Below, piece by piece: positions 25,570 through 34,480 of a stretch of DNA of 64,000 nt. Numbering within the stretch: the first letter of the stretch is position 1; each line of letters starts with the position of its first letter. The notes under the pieces were generated by a model. That model was not told the origin of the DNA. It ran no database searches and saw nothing but the letters and a program-made list of their open reading frames with translations. A program made the position numbers and the translations under genes. The DNA is from Bacteroidales bacterium. Its GTDB lineage: Bacteria; Bacteroidota; Bacteroidia; Bacteroidales; P3. Location of the stretch: contig WRCN01000005.1 of assembly GCA_009783885.1 (NCBI GenBank), positions 39,478 through 103,477 of the forward strand, written 5' to 3'.

Positions 25570-28500
25570 TTATTTTTTCTTCCGCGTCAACCGTTCGATC
25601 GTGTCGTAAGCAATCGGTGAAGAAATGAACCACGTTGAAAGTGTTCCTATCACAACGCCGAACATCAACGCAAACGTGAACCCGCGAATCACTTCACCTC
25701 CAAAAATGAAAATCATCAACAGCACCAAGATGGTGGACACTGACGTGTTGAACGTTCTTGACAAAGTGCTGTTGAACGCATTATTCATTTGTTGTTTCAG
25801 CGGTTGTTTCGGATACAATCCAATGTTTTCACGGATACGGTCAAAGATAATAATCGTATCGTTAAGCGCATAACCGATCACCGTTAGAATCGCAGCAATA
25901 AAGGCTTGGTCAATTTCCATTGAGAACGGCATAATGCTGTAGAACATTGAGAAAACACCCAAGGCAATTACTGCGTTGTAGAGCAATGCAGCCGTTGCAC
26001 CCAAACCAAACTGCCATTTTCTAAATCGAATGGCGATATACATAAAGTTAACCAAAAGGGCAATGATAATTGCAATTATAGCAGCACGCATAATGTCGGT
26101 TGCCATTGTTGGTCCAACCATTTCGGAACTCATTTGTCCAAGCATTTTCCCCGGGTATTCGGCTCGGAAATCTTCCTCGGAAATCGGTTCTTTAAAGAAT
26201 CCTCTTACGCCCTCGAATACTTTGTTTGAAACAATGGCTTCCACATCCATACCCACTTCGTTCACCATATATTTGGTGGTAATTTTTACTTGGTTGGACG
26301 GTCCAAATGTTTTCACTTCGGGTGCTTCACCGAATTTGGCTGTGAGCGCATCTCGAAGCTCTTGTGTGTTCACGTTTTGGTCGAAACGAACCACGTAAGT
26401 GCGTCCGCCTTGGAAGTCGATACCCAAGTTTAATCCCCGTGTAGAAAGCGAAACAAGCGATGCTACTAACAAAATACTTGCAATCACGTACGAATATTTA
26501 CGCAAGCCCAAAATGTCGAACTTGGTGTTTTGCAAGAAATTTCTTACAATGCCATTGTCGAACGTCACTTCCATATTTCTGTCAAGCATCCATGTAATCA
26601 CCAAACGTGTGATGAAAATTGCCGTAAACAACGATGTACAGATACCGATAATCAAAATCGTTGCAAAACCTTGAATTGGGCCTGTACCAAAGGTATAAAG
26701 CACAAGTGCGGTAAGCATAGTTGTAATGTTACTATCCAAAATTGCGGAATACGATGCTTTGTAACCGTCTGCAATTGCCAATCTCACGCCTTTTCCGGAG
26801 CGGATTTCTTCTTTGATACGTTCATAAATAATCACATTCGCGTCAATGGCCATCGCCAGCGTAAGGACTATACCCGCAATTCCCGGCAGGGTAAGCACTG
26901 CTCCAAGCGAGGCTAAAACTCCAAAAAGGAAAAATACGTTTGTAATTAGTGCCACGTTTGCCACAATTCCGGCCTTGTTGTAGAAAAACAACATATAAAC
27001 TAAAACAATGATAAACGCTACGATAAACGACATAAAACCGGAACGAATGGCTTGTGCTCCAAGCGACGGACCAACTACTGCTTCTTGTACAATACGCGCA
27101 GGTGCAGGAAGTTTACCGGCTTTCAGAATGTTGGCCAAGTCTTTTCCTTCTTCAACGGTGAAACCGCCTGTGATTTGCGAGCGTCCACCGGAAATTTCCT
27201 GATTTACATTTGGCCAAGAGTAGGCATAATCATCCAAAACTACAGCGATAGCACGTCCAACGTTAGCACCGGTAAGGTTTTTCCAAATTTTCGCACCTTC
27301 GCTGTTCATGACCATTACAACTTCCACCGCACCGTGTTGACCGAAGTCTTGATAAGCATTTGTAATCACTTCACCTGTAAGTGGAGCACGATCATCGCGG
27401 GTATTTATCTTCAATGCGATGAGGCTGTATAAGTCGGTTTTAGGTGCAATAGGTTTTGCTGCCCAAACAAATCTAACGTTGCGCGGCAATCTGCTTGCTG
27501 CTTTTTCCAAAAGAGCATTTACAGCCGGAATGTCTTTTGCCAAAGCATACCCTGCAACAGGCGATGTTCCACGGCTATATTCATTACCTAACTCCGGTAT
27601 AAGCACCGCAAACAGCGGATTTCTTCGGCGCCATTCTTCGCTAGTCAAATTTTGATCATCCATGCCGGACTCTTCACCGAGAAGGCCGGCAAAGTTATCA
27701 CCTTCAGGCTTTTCTATAGTTTCGGAAGGATTGATGCCAATCAAGTCATCGATTTCAGAATTCAATGCAGAAAGTGAAGCTAAATACTCATTAGCATCTA
27801 TCAAATTTTGCGCGATTTCGGAAAACATAAACGTTTCCCAAAACTCAAGTTGTGCGGTTCCTTGTAAAAGTCTGCGAACACGCTCAGGTTCTTTCACACC
27901 GGGAAGTTCGATGAGAATACGTTCTGTTCTCGCCAACTTCTGAATATTAGGTTGTGCCACACCGAACTTGTCAATACGCTGACGTAAGATTTGAAATGTT
28001 CTGTCGAATGCACCGCGTGTCTCTTCACGAATGGCTCTAATCACCTCTTCGTTAGTCGAGTTAGCGTTGATAGACTTCATTTCCCAACTGAAAATTGCGG
28101 CCATTTTAGCATTTGGATCAGTTTCGTTCCACGCTTGAGCAAACATGGTTACAAAATCCGTGTTTGGCGTAACCTTGTTTTTCTCAATAGCGCGTTCTAT
28201 AACGGTTGTAAACAACGGGTCAGTGCTGTGTCCGGCCAAAGCTTTTACAACATCCATTGTAGACACCTCCATCATCACATTCATACCTCCGCGAAGGTCG
28301 AGACCGAGGTTGATTTCACGCTCTTTCACTTCTTTGAACGAATATCGGCGAATTCCGATGTTAAAAACGGTTTCGTTGGCTACAGAATCCAGATAATACT
28401 GAAATCTAACGGCTGATAACGAATCGAAAAGAAAACGTTCGCGAACGGGATCACCTGCAGCGAGATCGTGCGCTTCGGCCTGAACAGCTAGCGATGTGGC

Positions 28501-28614
28501 GTAGATAACGGCTCTTCGTTCTACATTTCGTGTAACAATCGTAAACGACAACTGATACACACAAATCAAAGCAAAAATGATTGCAAAAAGTCTGATAGCT
28601 CCTTTATTTTGCAT
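25570..28614 (-). CDS. secDF: Fused protein translocase SecDF
   Basis: 1014 aa in which SecD and SecF are one chain, as usual in Bacteroidetes. The SecD half has an N-terminal helix, NLGLDLRGGMNVMMEV, a large periplasmic domain, and five helices with the signature AMAIDANVIIYERIKEE. The SecF half repeats this: LGIDFQGGRTYVVRF, then GYALNDTIIIFDRIREN. It uses the proton gradient to help pull exported proteins across the inner membrane next to SecYEG. Transcribed alone, with a strong hairpin terminator and a palindrome beside its promoter. Confidence 0.97.
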   Translation of the reverse strand: MQNKGAIRLFAIIFALICVYQLSFTIVTRNVERRAVIYATSLAVQAEAHDLAAGDPVRERFLFDSLSAVRFQYYLDSVANETVFNIGIRRYSFKEVKEREINLGLDLRGGMNVMMEVSTMDVVKALAGHSTDPLFTTVIERAIEKNKVTPNTDFVTMFAQAWNETDPNAKMAAIFSWEMKSINANSTNEEVIRAIREETRGAFDRTFQILRQRIDKFGVAQPNIQKLARTERILIELPGVKEPERVRRLLQGTAQLEFWETFMFSEIAQNLIDANEYLASLSALNSEIDDLIGINPSETIEKPEGDNFAGLLGEESGMDDQNLTSEEWRRRNPLFAVLIPELGNEYSRGTSPVAGYALAKDIPAVNALLEKAASRLPRNVRFVWAAKPIAPKTDLYSLIALKINTRDDRAPLTGEVITNAYQDFGQHGAVEVVMVMNSEGAKIWKNLTGANVGRAIAVVLDDYAYSWPNVNQEISGGRSQITGGFTVEEGKDLANILKAGKLPAPARIVQEAVVGPSLGAQAIRSGFMSFIVAFIIVLVYMLFFYNKAGIVANVALITNVFFLFGVLASLGAVLTLPGIAGIVLTLAMAIDANVIIYERIKEEIRSGKGVRLAIADGYKASYSAILDSNITTMLTALVLYTFGTGPIQGFATILIIGICTSLFTAIFITRLVITWMLDRNMEVTFDNGIVRNFLQNTKFDILGLRKYSYVIASILLVASLVSLSTRGLNLGIDFQGGRTYVVRFDQNVNTQELRDALTAKFGEAPEVKTFGPSNQVKITTKYMVNEVGMDVEAIVSNKVFEGVRGFFKEPISEEDFRAEYPGKMLGQMSSEMVGPTMATDIMRAAIIAIIIALLVNFMYIAIRFRKWQFGLGATAALLYNAVIALGVFSMFYSIMPFSMEIDQAFIAAILTVIGYALNDTIIIFDRIRENIGLYPKQPLKQQMNNAFNSTLSRTFNTSVSTILVLLMIFIFGGEVIRGFTFALMFGVVIGTLSTWFISSPIAYDTIERLTRKKK

Positions 28615-28658
28615 AGTTTTTTTATGGTTTTTAATTAATTTTTAATCAATTTAGCCTG

Positions 28659-28666
28659 CAAAGGTA
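28659..28666 (-). promoter_or_regulatory. -7 promoter box of secDF
   Basis: TACCTTTG on the minus strand, 44 nt before the ATG. Confidence 0.7.
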
Positions 28667-28668
28667 CG

Positions 28669-28696
28669 AAAAAATTTTGACATGTCAAAATTTTTT
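28669..28696. promoter_or_regulatory. 28-bp perfect palindrome upstream of the secDF -7 box (possible operator)
   Basis: AA-AAAATTTTGACA joins TGTCAAAATTTT-TT with no mismatch. It starts 2 bp upstream of the -7 box and covers the spacer and the -33 position, as a dimeric repressor site would. No regulator is adjacent. Confidence 0.55.
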
Positions 28697-28702
28697 TAAT
28701 CG

Positions 28703-28795
28703 AGAGTTGAGAATTGAGAATTGAGAATTACGCTACGCTACGTTGCTAAGGGTGTAAGCAACATTCCTCATTCTCAATTTTCCATTCTCAATTAA
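28703..28795. repeat. GAGAATT-type inverted repeat upstream of secDF
   Basis: Direct GAGAATT(GA) units on the left and ATTCTCAATT units on the right form an inverted repeat around a GCTACGCTACGTTGCTAAGG centre. The right arm reaches the stop of upp. Its layout resembles the AATTACG repeats at 10.0 and 39.9 kb, with a different unit. Confidence 0.7.
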
Positions 28796-29448
28796 TTCTG
28801 TATTTTCGGCCCAAAAGCGAGGTCTCCAGCGTCTCCAAGCCCGGGAACGATATACGATTGCGATGTCAATTCTTCATCAATTGCCCCCACCCAAAGCGTG
28901 AAATCGCGCGAAGGAATATTTTTATGAAGATAATCGATCGCTTCTTGATGTGCGACAATTGTTACAATATGCGTGTGTCGCGGTTTTCCCAGTTCGCAAA
29001 GGGTTTGGTATGAAACTAACATCGACGAACCGGTGGCTAACATTGGGTCGCACAAAATCAGTTCTCTGTTATCAATTTCGGGCGATGCCACATAATCCAT
29101 TCGGATGGTGATTTCGCCGTTTTTTTTGTGTTTGCGATAAGCAGAAATAAATCCGTTGTCGGCATGATCGAAATAACTTAGAAGTCCCTCGTGTAAAGGA
29201 ACTGCTGCCCTTAAAATGGAGCAAATCACCGGTTGTTCAGCGAGTAAATTCATGATTTTGGTGCCGAGCAGTGTTTGTACTTCGCGCGTTTCATAATTCA
29301 TAGTTTTGCTGATTTCGTAAGCAAAAATTTCGCCGATGCGTTGCAAGTTTTTGCGGAAACGCATACGGTCTTTTTGAATGTGTTCGTCGCGCAATTCGCT
29401 GAGGAATTGGTTGAAAAGCGTGTTTTGGAGGCCGAGGTTGTGAATCAT
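28792..29448 (-). CDS. upp: Uracil phosphoribosyltransferase
   Basis: 218 aa salvage enzyme converting uracil and PRPP to UMP in the cytoplasm. The PRPP-binding loop is LILCDPMLATGSSM and the uracil-binding C-terminus is GLGDAGDLAFG. Length fits the family (about 208-220 aa). The ATG lies only 4 nt from the TACCTTTG promoter box, so the transcript may be leaderless. It reads toward secDF but is separated from it by a repeat and a promoter. Confidence 0.95.
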   Translation of the reverse strand: MIHNLGLQNTLFNQFLSELRDEHIQKDRMRFRKNLQRIGEIFAYEISKTMNYETREVQTLLGTKIMNLLAEQPVICSILRAAVPLHEGLLSYFDHADNGFISAYRKHKKNGEITIRMDYVASPEIDNRELILCDPMLATGSSMLVSYQTLCELGKPRHTHIVTIVAHQEAIDYLHKNIPSRDFTLWVGAIDEELTSQSYIVPGLGDAGDLAFGPKIQN

Positions 29449-29452
29449 ATTG

Positions 29453-29460
29453 CAAAGGTA
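29453..29460 (-). promoter_or_regulatory. -7 promoter box of upp
   Basis: TACCTTTG on the minus strand, ending 4 nt before the upp ATG. Confidence 0.7.
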
Positions 29461-29464
29461 CGAA

Positions 29465-29497
29465 AAAAAAACGATTTTCTTACAAAATCGTTTTTTT
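29465..29497 (-). terminator. Terminator of the SusD-fusion operon
   Basis: AAAAAACGATTTT and AAAATCGTTTTTT form a stem around CTTAC in the gap between the SusD-fusion stop and the upp promoter. The poly-A/poly-T flanks suit termination from either side. Confidence 0.75.
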
Positions 29498-29501
29498 CGG
29501 C

Positions 29502-32477
29502 TTATTTTCTTGTTCCGTTTGCCCTTGGTTTTGTGATATCAAGTAATGCATCCAAATTGTCACTTGTTGGGGCTTCTAGTGTCGTTTTAGACGCTTTATG
29601 GGGCAATCGTTTTGCATCAATAAGTTGCAACATACTTGCATCTAAATTTTGATTTTTCGGATGTGGCAAGAATATTTTACCTGCACCTTTGTTTCCAACT
29701 TTTACACAATTCATTTCTCCTTGGAAATTATACCAGTAATTACCCGGATCGAAACCAAGCGAATTACCTGGCGGAATTGCTACCTGTGTGGCAACTCCCA
29801 TGATTAAGGTTATAGCTCCATCATTAAATTGCAATTGATACGGCAATTGCCATGAAGTACCATCTTCCGAAATTTCCAAATAAAGTCTGAACGGTGCCTG
29901 AATTGAATAGATGTTGTTTGTTGTGCCTGTGCGCGTTATATAACCACCTACAACTTGCCAGAAAGAGCAAAGAGTGCCATCATCCAAAGCATCTATTGGA
30001 TTCAAGTTAGGGTTGTTAGCGTTAAACGATTCTATATAGTAATCACCGTCCTCATCCATTCTCAAAACAATTGGTAAATCCTCATCTTGAAAAACCCATG
30101 TATCACCAACTTGGGCAATTTCCAAGTCCCAGTTTGCCAAATATCTTGGTGTTGCAAAATAAACCCATGATGTCACTCCCCAGTCTCCTGCTAAAGTGAG
30201 GGCTGCCGGGCAATTTGTGTCAATAGTTACGGTTTTAGCTGCACTCCAGCTGCTTTCGCCCATCGTATTAATTGCCTTCACAGTATAACTTCCGGTTGAG
30301 TTCACTGTAAGAGTTATTGCTGTTTGACCTGTTATTACTGTGCCATTTTTTCTCCATTCAAACGTAGGATCAGGATACGGTACATTAGGAACAGTAGCTG
30401 TCAACGTTACGATTCTTGCAGGACAAGTATTAGAATCCAAACCGGTAATCGTTGGCGTTGCAGGAGCTACACATTCACTAATGGTTACAGTTTTAGCAAC
30501 ACTCCAATTGCTTGCGCCTATCGTATTAACTGCTCTCACCGTATAACTTCCGCTTGCGGTTACAGTGAGATTTGCTGCAGTTTGACCTGAAATTACTGTA
30601 CCGTCTTTTCTCCACTCAAACGTAGCAACAGGATTCGGCGTAGGATTAACAGTAGCTGTTAACATTACCGTTACTTGAGGGCATGGGTTAGCATCTAAAC
30701 CGGTAATCGTTGGCGTTGCAGGAGCAGCATCACAATTAACGACATTTCCTTGTGCGGGATTATTATCTGTTGCAGAGATATGCGGATTGTTATCTATTTC
30801 CACTTGCGGGATTTGATAGATAAATCTCCAATTGGTTCCGCATAACATCACTTGTTCCAAATGGTTATTATAGGGTGTAGTATACGCTCTGTCTACTGTT
30901 TTTTTCAAACGAAGATAATCGTAAAAAATAACACCTTCTCCCCAACATTCCAAACGTTTTTGCAAAAAGATATCTTCAACCGTTGCAGATGTTTTGTTAT
31001 AAGCATAATCGCGATTTTGCATTAATCCCATCAACGTGTTTGCAGCTTGGGCATTTTTACCTTGTTGAGCCTGAGCTTCAGCTTCAATTAAAAGCATTTC
31101 CGAAGAGCGCATGTAAATGTTATCCATCAGCCAGTTAGGTACATCTTTAAATTTCATGTTGTAGAATACATCTGTGGTCGTATTCATAAAATGTAAGTTT
31201 CTACGAACATCTGTCGTATTCATCTGATTAAACAGGCGATTATCCATGGCTTTGTAAGCTCCTATAACAGGTCCGCCATAACCTGCGCCATCACTGCATA
31301 TCTGTGATTGGAACGATGCATACATCATGGTATTATTAGGTGTAGCTTTCAAACCCCACATCCATTCGGAGTTATTTTCACTGTTGTAGCCATATCCGCC
31401 ACCGGCTAAAGGTGCATTCATGATTGGGAAGCCTTGACGAGCTTGCTGAGCCAACACTTCGGCTTCAGCAAATCTGTGCATACACATGTAAACACGAGCT
31501 AAAAGACCTTGCGCTACGGCTTTATTGATATAATCTTTGGATGGTCTTGCTGCTGTTAGCAAATTGATGGCTTTGGTTAAGTCTGCTTCGATACGAGTGT
31601 AAACTTGTCCAACTGTATTTCGGCTATAATTGCTTACTTCATTAGATGCCAAACGAAGAGGAACACCCGGAGCATTTTGGTTACCCATATAGGTTTGTTG
31701 AAAACGTTGAATCAAAACATGGTAGCTAAACGCTCTGAGGGCTAAACATTGTCCCAAAATAGTTTGCAAATTCGGATCGATTGTTAAAGGATCGATCATT
31801 CCTATCACTTCATTGACTTGCTCAATAACGGTATACATCATTTGCCACGAATGGGTGGGACGACGAAAGTTCAGTATATTATTATCTATTTCGTAATCGA
31901 AATAATACCAATGATTATATCGTTGAACCATATCCTCGGTCATGAGGTCACCAGCTAATTGTAAACTCATAATGTTTGCGGCATCGTGACTATTGCTTGT
32001 TAAGAAATAGCCCAACGTACCGTAAGCATTGTTTAAAAGAAAATAATAGTCCATTGTAACAACATTCAGGTTGCACGTCGCAATTTTATTACCATCTTCA
32101 TGGCCACCTAATACTACAACAGAAATAATTGCTGTTCCTTCGGACAGAGCAAATATTTTACCGTTAATAACCGTAGCCACTTGAGGATTACTGCTTGCCC
32201 ACACTACACCTTTAATGGTGGCATTGGCAGGCAAAACAGTTGCTTGCAATGTTAGAGTATCGCCAATAGGCATCTCCAAATAGGTATGGTTCAGCGCTAC
32301 GCTCCCAATAGGTATAGTTGATGAACTTTGTGTTCGATAGAAAACAATACTATCCACATCTTTGGTAGCAAATTCATAAATGAATTGATTGGTGTGAACG
32401 AACATCGTGTCGTTTTGTTGTGAAAAAGCACCGAATGATAAAGCAATTGCAAAAAGGGTTGTGATTAATTTTTTCAT
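29502..32477 (-). CDS. SusD/RagB-like protein fused to Ig-like domains
   Basis: 991 aa with a standard signal peptide (GAFSQQ) and no lipobox Cys. Order: a Big_2 Ig-like domain (about 60-140); a SusD/RagB-like helical region (about 143-560; ALRAFSYHVLIQRF, SSEMLLIEAEAQAQQGKNAQAANTL, GEGVIFYDYLRLKK); two tandem 86-residue Ig-like repeats (about 585-755, TFEWRKxGTVIxGQTA); and an unassigned C-terminal domain. Ordinary SusD proteins are lipoproteins of about 500-600 aa paired with SusC; neither the lipid anchor nor a SusC gene is here. It follows the T9SS-tail gene by 4 nt. Surface exposure is inferred. Confidence 0.8.
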   Translation of the reverse strand: MKKLITTLFAIALSFGAFSQQNDTMFVHTNQFIYEFATKDVDSIVFYRTQSSSTIPIGSVALNHTYLEMPIGDTLTLQATVLPANATIKGVVWASSNPQVATVINGKIFALSEGTAIISVVVLGGHEDGNKIATCNLNVVTMDYYFLLNNAYGTLGYFLTSNSHDAANIMSLQLAGDLMTEDMVQRYNHWYYFDYEIDNNILNFRRPTHSWQMMYTVIEQVNEVIGMIDPLTIDPNLQTILGQCLALRAFSYHVLIQRFQQTYMGNQNAPGVPLRLASNEVSNYSRNTVGQVYTRIEADLTKAINLLTAARPSKDYINKAVAQGLLARVYMCMHRFAEAEVLAQQARQGFPIMNAPLAGGGYGYNSENNSEWMWGLKATPNNTMMYASFQSQICSDGAGYGGPVIGAYKAMDNRLFNQMNTTDVRRNLHFMNTTTDVFYNMKFKDVPNWLMDNIYMRSSEMLLIEAEAQAQQGKNAQAANTLMGLMQNRDYAYNKTSATVEDIFLQKRLECWGEGVIFYDYLRLKKTVDRAYTTPYNNHLEQVMLCGTNWRFIYQIPQVEIDNNPHISATDNNPAQGNVVNCDAAPATPTITGLDANPCPQVTVMLTATVNPTPNPVATFEWRKDGTVISGQTAANLTVTASGSYTVRAVNTIGASNWSVAKTVTISECVAPATPTITGLDSNTCPARIVTLTATVPNVPYPDPTFEWRKNGTVITGQTAITLTVNSTGSYTVKAINTMGESSWSAAKTVTIDTNCPAALTLAGDWGVTSWVYFATPRYLANWDLEIAQVGDTWVFQDEDLPIVLRMDEDGDYYIESFNANNPNLNPIDALDDGTLCSFWQVVGGYITRTGTTNNIYSIQAPFRLYLEISEDGTSWQLPYQLQFNDGAITLIMGVATQVAIPPGNSLGFDPGNYWYNFQGEMNCVKVGNKGAGKIFLPHPKNQNLDASMLQLIDAKRLPHKASKTTLEAPTSDNLDALLDITKPRANGTRK

Positions 32478-32481
32478 GATA

Positions 32482-32955
32482 TTATTGTTTTACAATTTTG
32501 AATGATTGAATTTGTTGCCCGTTTTGGTTTATATGCAGAACATAAACGCCTGTGCGAAAATTTTGCATATTGATCGTTGTTGTTTCGGAATGAATTTTGC
32601 CCGTTGTTTGCAGTTTGCCGTTCATGTTGAAAATTCGATAACTTAAGCCTTGTGTTAGACCTTGAATGTTTAAGTACAATTCATTCTCAACAGGATTCGG
32701 ATAAAGATGAATTTTGTCATAGAAACTTGTTGCAATATTTGCATCCGGGTTGAGTCTAAACGAAAGTTTTTGAATATCAGATAATTGAAATGTTATTTGA
32801 TCAATGGTCTTTGTTCCTTCACCAAATGTAATTTTCGGCTTGTCTGCAAGTGAAAATACAACATGTTCACCACCGATAGGGTGAACATAGAGATTCTGAG
32901 CCGAAAGACACAGTCCTATGGCAAAAAACAAGATTAACGTTGAGGTTTTTTTCAT
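32482..32955 (-). CDS. Secreted protein with a type IX secretion C-terminal domain
   Basis: 157 aa. A signal peptide (MKKTSTLILFFAIGLCLSAQ) precedes about 55 residues that begin NLYVHPIGGEHVVFSL. A T9SS type A sorting domain follows: LYPNPVENELYLNI, YRIFNMNGKL, INMQNFRTGVYVLHI, SFKIVKQ. The ATG at 32955 is preferred over 32994, which overlaps the promoter. First gene of a two-gene unit with the SusD fusion. The first 50 mature residues resemble the start of the SusD-fusion protein (MFVHTNQFIYEF...DVDSIVF), so the two may share an N-terminal module. Confidence 0.82.
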   Translation of the reverse strand: MKKTSTLILFFAIGLCLSAQNLYVHPIGGEHVVFSLADKPKITFGEGTKTIDQITFQLSDIQKLSFRLNPDANIATSFYDKIHLYPNPVENELYLNIQGLTQGLSYRIFNMNGKLQTTGKIHSETTTINMQNFRTGVYVLHINQNGQQIQSFKIVKQ

Positions 32956-32991
32956 AATGTTTAGTTTGTGGTTTGTGGTTAATTTGTTCCG

Positions 32992-32999
32992 CAAAGATA
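32992..32999 (-). promoter_or_regulatory. -7 promoter box of the T9SS/SusD-fusion operon
   Basis: TATCTTTG on the minus strand, 36 nt before the ATG at 32955. Confidence 0.7.
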
Positions 33000-33031
33000 C
33001 AAAAAAATCTTAAAAAACAATTATAAAAAAA

Positions 33032-34306
33032 TTAATTTATCACATCAAACTTAGCATAAGACCTCAAAACCTCAGGAACAACAATCCCTTCCGACGTTTG
33101 ATTATTCTCCAACAATGCAGCGACAATTCTCGGTAAAGCCATTGCAGAACCGTTCAAAGTATGAACCAACTGTGTTTTTCCCTCTTCATTTTTGAAGCGA
33201 CATTTCATTCGGTTGGCTTGAAAACTCTCAAAATTCGATACCGAACTCACTTCCAACCAACGTTCTTGTGCCGCACTCCAAACTTCAAAATCATAAGTCA
33301 GCGCCGACGCAAAACTCATATCACCTCCACACAATCTCACAATCCGAAACGGCAAGCCCAGAGAGCGAATCAGCGATGCCACATAATTTTTCATCTCTTC
33401 CAAAATTTCGTAAGATTTTTCAGGATGAGCAATGTTTACAATTTCCACTTTATCGAATTGATGCAAACGGTTGAGACCGCGAACATCTTTGCCGTAAGAA
33501 CCCGCTTCCCTACGGAAACAGGCCGAATAAGCCACATTTTTTATCGGTAAATCTTTGGCTTGCAAAATCATGTTACGATACAAATTCGTAACCGGGACTT
33601 CGGCTGTTGGAATCATATACAAATCGTCTTGTGGAATGTAGTACATTTGTCCGTCTTTATCGGGTAAATTCCCCGTTCCAAAACCTGAATCGGCATTGAC
33701 CATGAACGGCGGTTGAACTTCTGTATAACCTGCTTCAATGCCTTTTTCCAAGAAAAAATTAATTAATGCGCGTTGCAATCTTGCACCTTTGTTTTTGTAT
33801 ACAGGAAATCCGGAACCTGTGATTTTATTGCCCAATTCGAAATCTACAATATCGTATTTTGCACACAAATCCCAATGCGGAACGGCCACTTTCGATAATT
33901 TGGGCATCTTGCCTTCTTGATGAACAATTTCATTTTCTTCTGCGCCAAAACCTTTGGGAACATTGGTATGTGGAAGGTTTGGCAACAAAATTAATTTCGC
34001 TTCAAGTTGTTTTTCGATTTCGGCTAATTTGTCAAGATACGTTTTACTTTCTTGCTTTAGTTCTGCCGTTTTAGCTTTGATTTTTTCGGCTTCATCTTTC
34101 AGTCCTTTTGCCATTAAAATACCAACTTCTTTCGCAATTTTATTGCCTTCCGCTAAAAGATCATCGGCCTTTTGTTGAATTTCACGACGAAGTTTGTCAA
34201 TATCTAAAACTTCCTTAATGTGCTGCTCCGCATTTTTGAAATTTTTCAAACTTAAACGTTCGATCACGTGTGCAGCTCGTTCTTTGATGGTATTGATTTG
34301 TAACAT
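33032..34306 (-). CDS. serS: Serine--tRNA ligase
   Basis: 424 aa class II synthetase. An N-terminal helical hairpin (about 30-100, long coiled coil with KAKTAELKQESK) grips the tRNA variable arm. The catalytic core shows motif 2 ACFRREAGSYGKDVRGLNR and motif 3 LNGSAMALPRIVAALLEN. The ATG at 34306 (MLQINTIKERA) is the family start; an upstream frame to 34363 includes the promoter. Single-gene unit, divergent from frr. Confidence 0.97.
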   Translation of the reverse strand: MLQINTIKERAAHVIERLSLKNFKNAEQHIKEVLDIDKLRREIQQKADDLLAEGNKIAKEVGILMAKGLKDEAEKIKAKTAELKQESKTYLDKLAEIEKQLEAKLILLPNLPHTNVPKGFGAEENEIVHQEGKMPKLSKVAVPHWDLCAKYDIVDFELGNKITGSGFPVYKNKGARLQRALINFFLEKGIEAGYTEVQPPFMVNADSGFGTGNLPDKDGQMYYIPQDDLYMIPTAEVPVTNLYRNMILQAKDLPIKNVAYSACFRREAGSYGKDVRGLNRLHQFDKVEIVNIAHPEKSYEILEEMKNYVASLIRSLGLPFRIVRLCGGDMSFASALTYDFEVWSAAQERWLEVSSVSNFESFQANRMKCRFKNEEGKTQLVHTLNGSAMALPRIVAALLENNQTSEGIVVPEVLRSYAKFDVIN

Positions 34307-34334
34307 TTGTTTGTGTTTTTCATCATTTATTTTG

Positions 34335-34342
34335 CAAAGATA
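34335..34342 (-). promoter_or_regulatory. -7 promoter box of serS
   Basis: TATCTTTG on the minus strand, 28 nt before the serS ATG. Confidence 0.7.
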
Positions 34343-34356
34343 CAAAAAAAATGTCA

Positions 34357-34444
34357 GAACCATGATTTTATTAAGATTTTTACGATTTCCACGATTTTTT
34401 TATTAATCTTGATAATCTTTTTAATCTTGAAAGAATCGTGGTTC
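34357..34444. repeat. 88-nt AT-rich imperfect palindrome between serS and frr promoters
   Basis: It starts GAACCATGATTTTATTAAGA and ends GAATCGTGGTTC. It is a close copy of 847-934 and, inverted, of 46711-46797. It fills the space between two divergent -7 boxes. Confidence 0.85.
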
Positions 34445-34456
34445 AGATTTTTTTTG

Positions 34457-34464
34457 TATCTTTG
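34457..34464 (+). promoter_or_regulatory. -7 promoter box of frr
   Basis: TATCTTTG, 16 nt before the frr ATG; it lies 12 nt right of the AT-rich palindrome. Confidence 0.75.
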
Positions 34465-34480
34465 CAAAAAACTTATCGTT

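Noticed and set aside
34307..34480. A long N-terminal extension of frr from 34307.
   Set aside because: It would translate the AT-rich palindrome and the -7 box; the family N-terminus starts at 34481.
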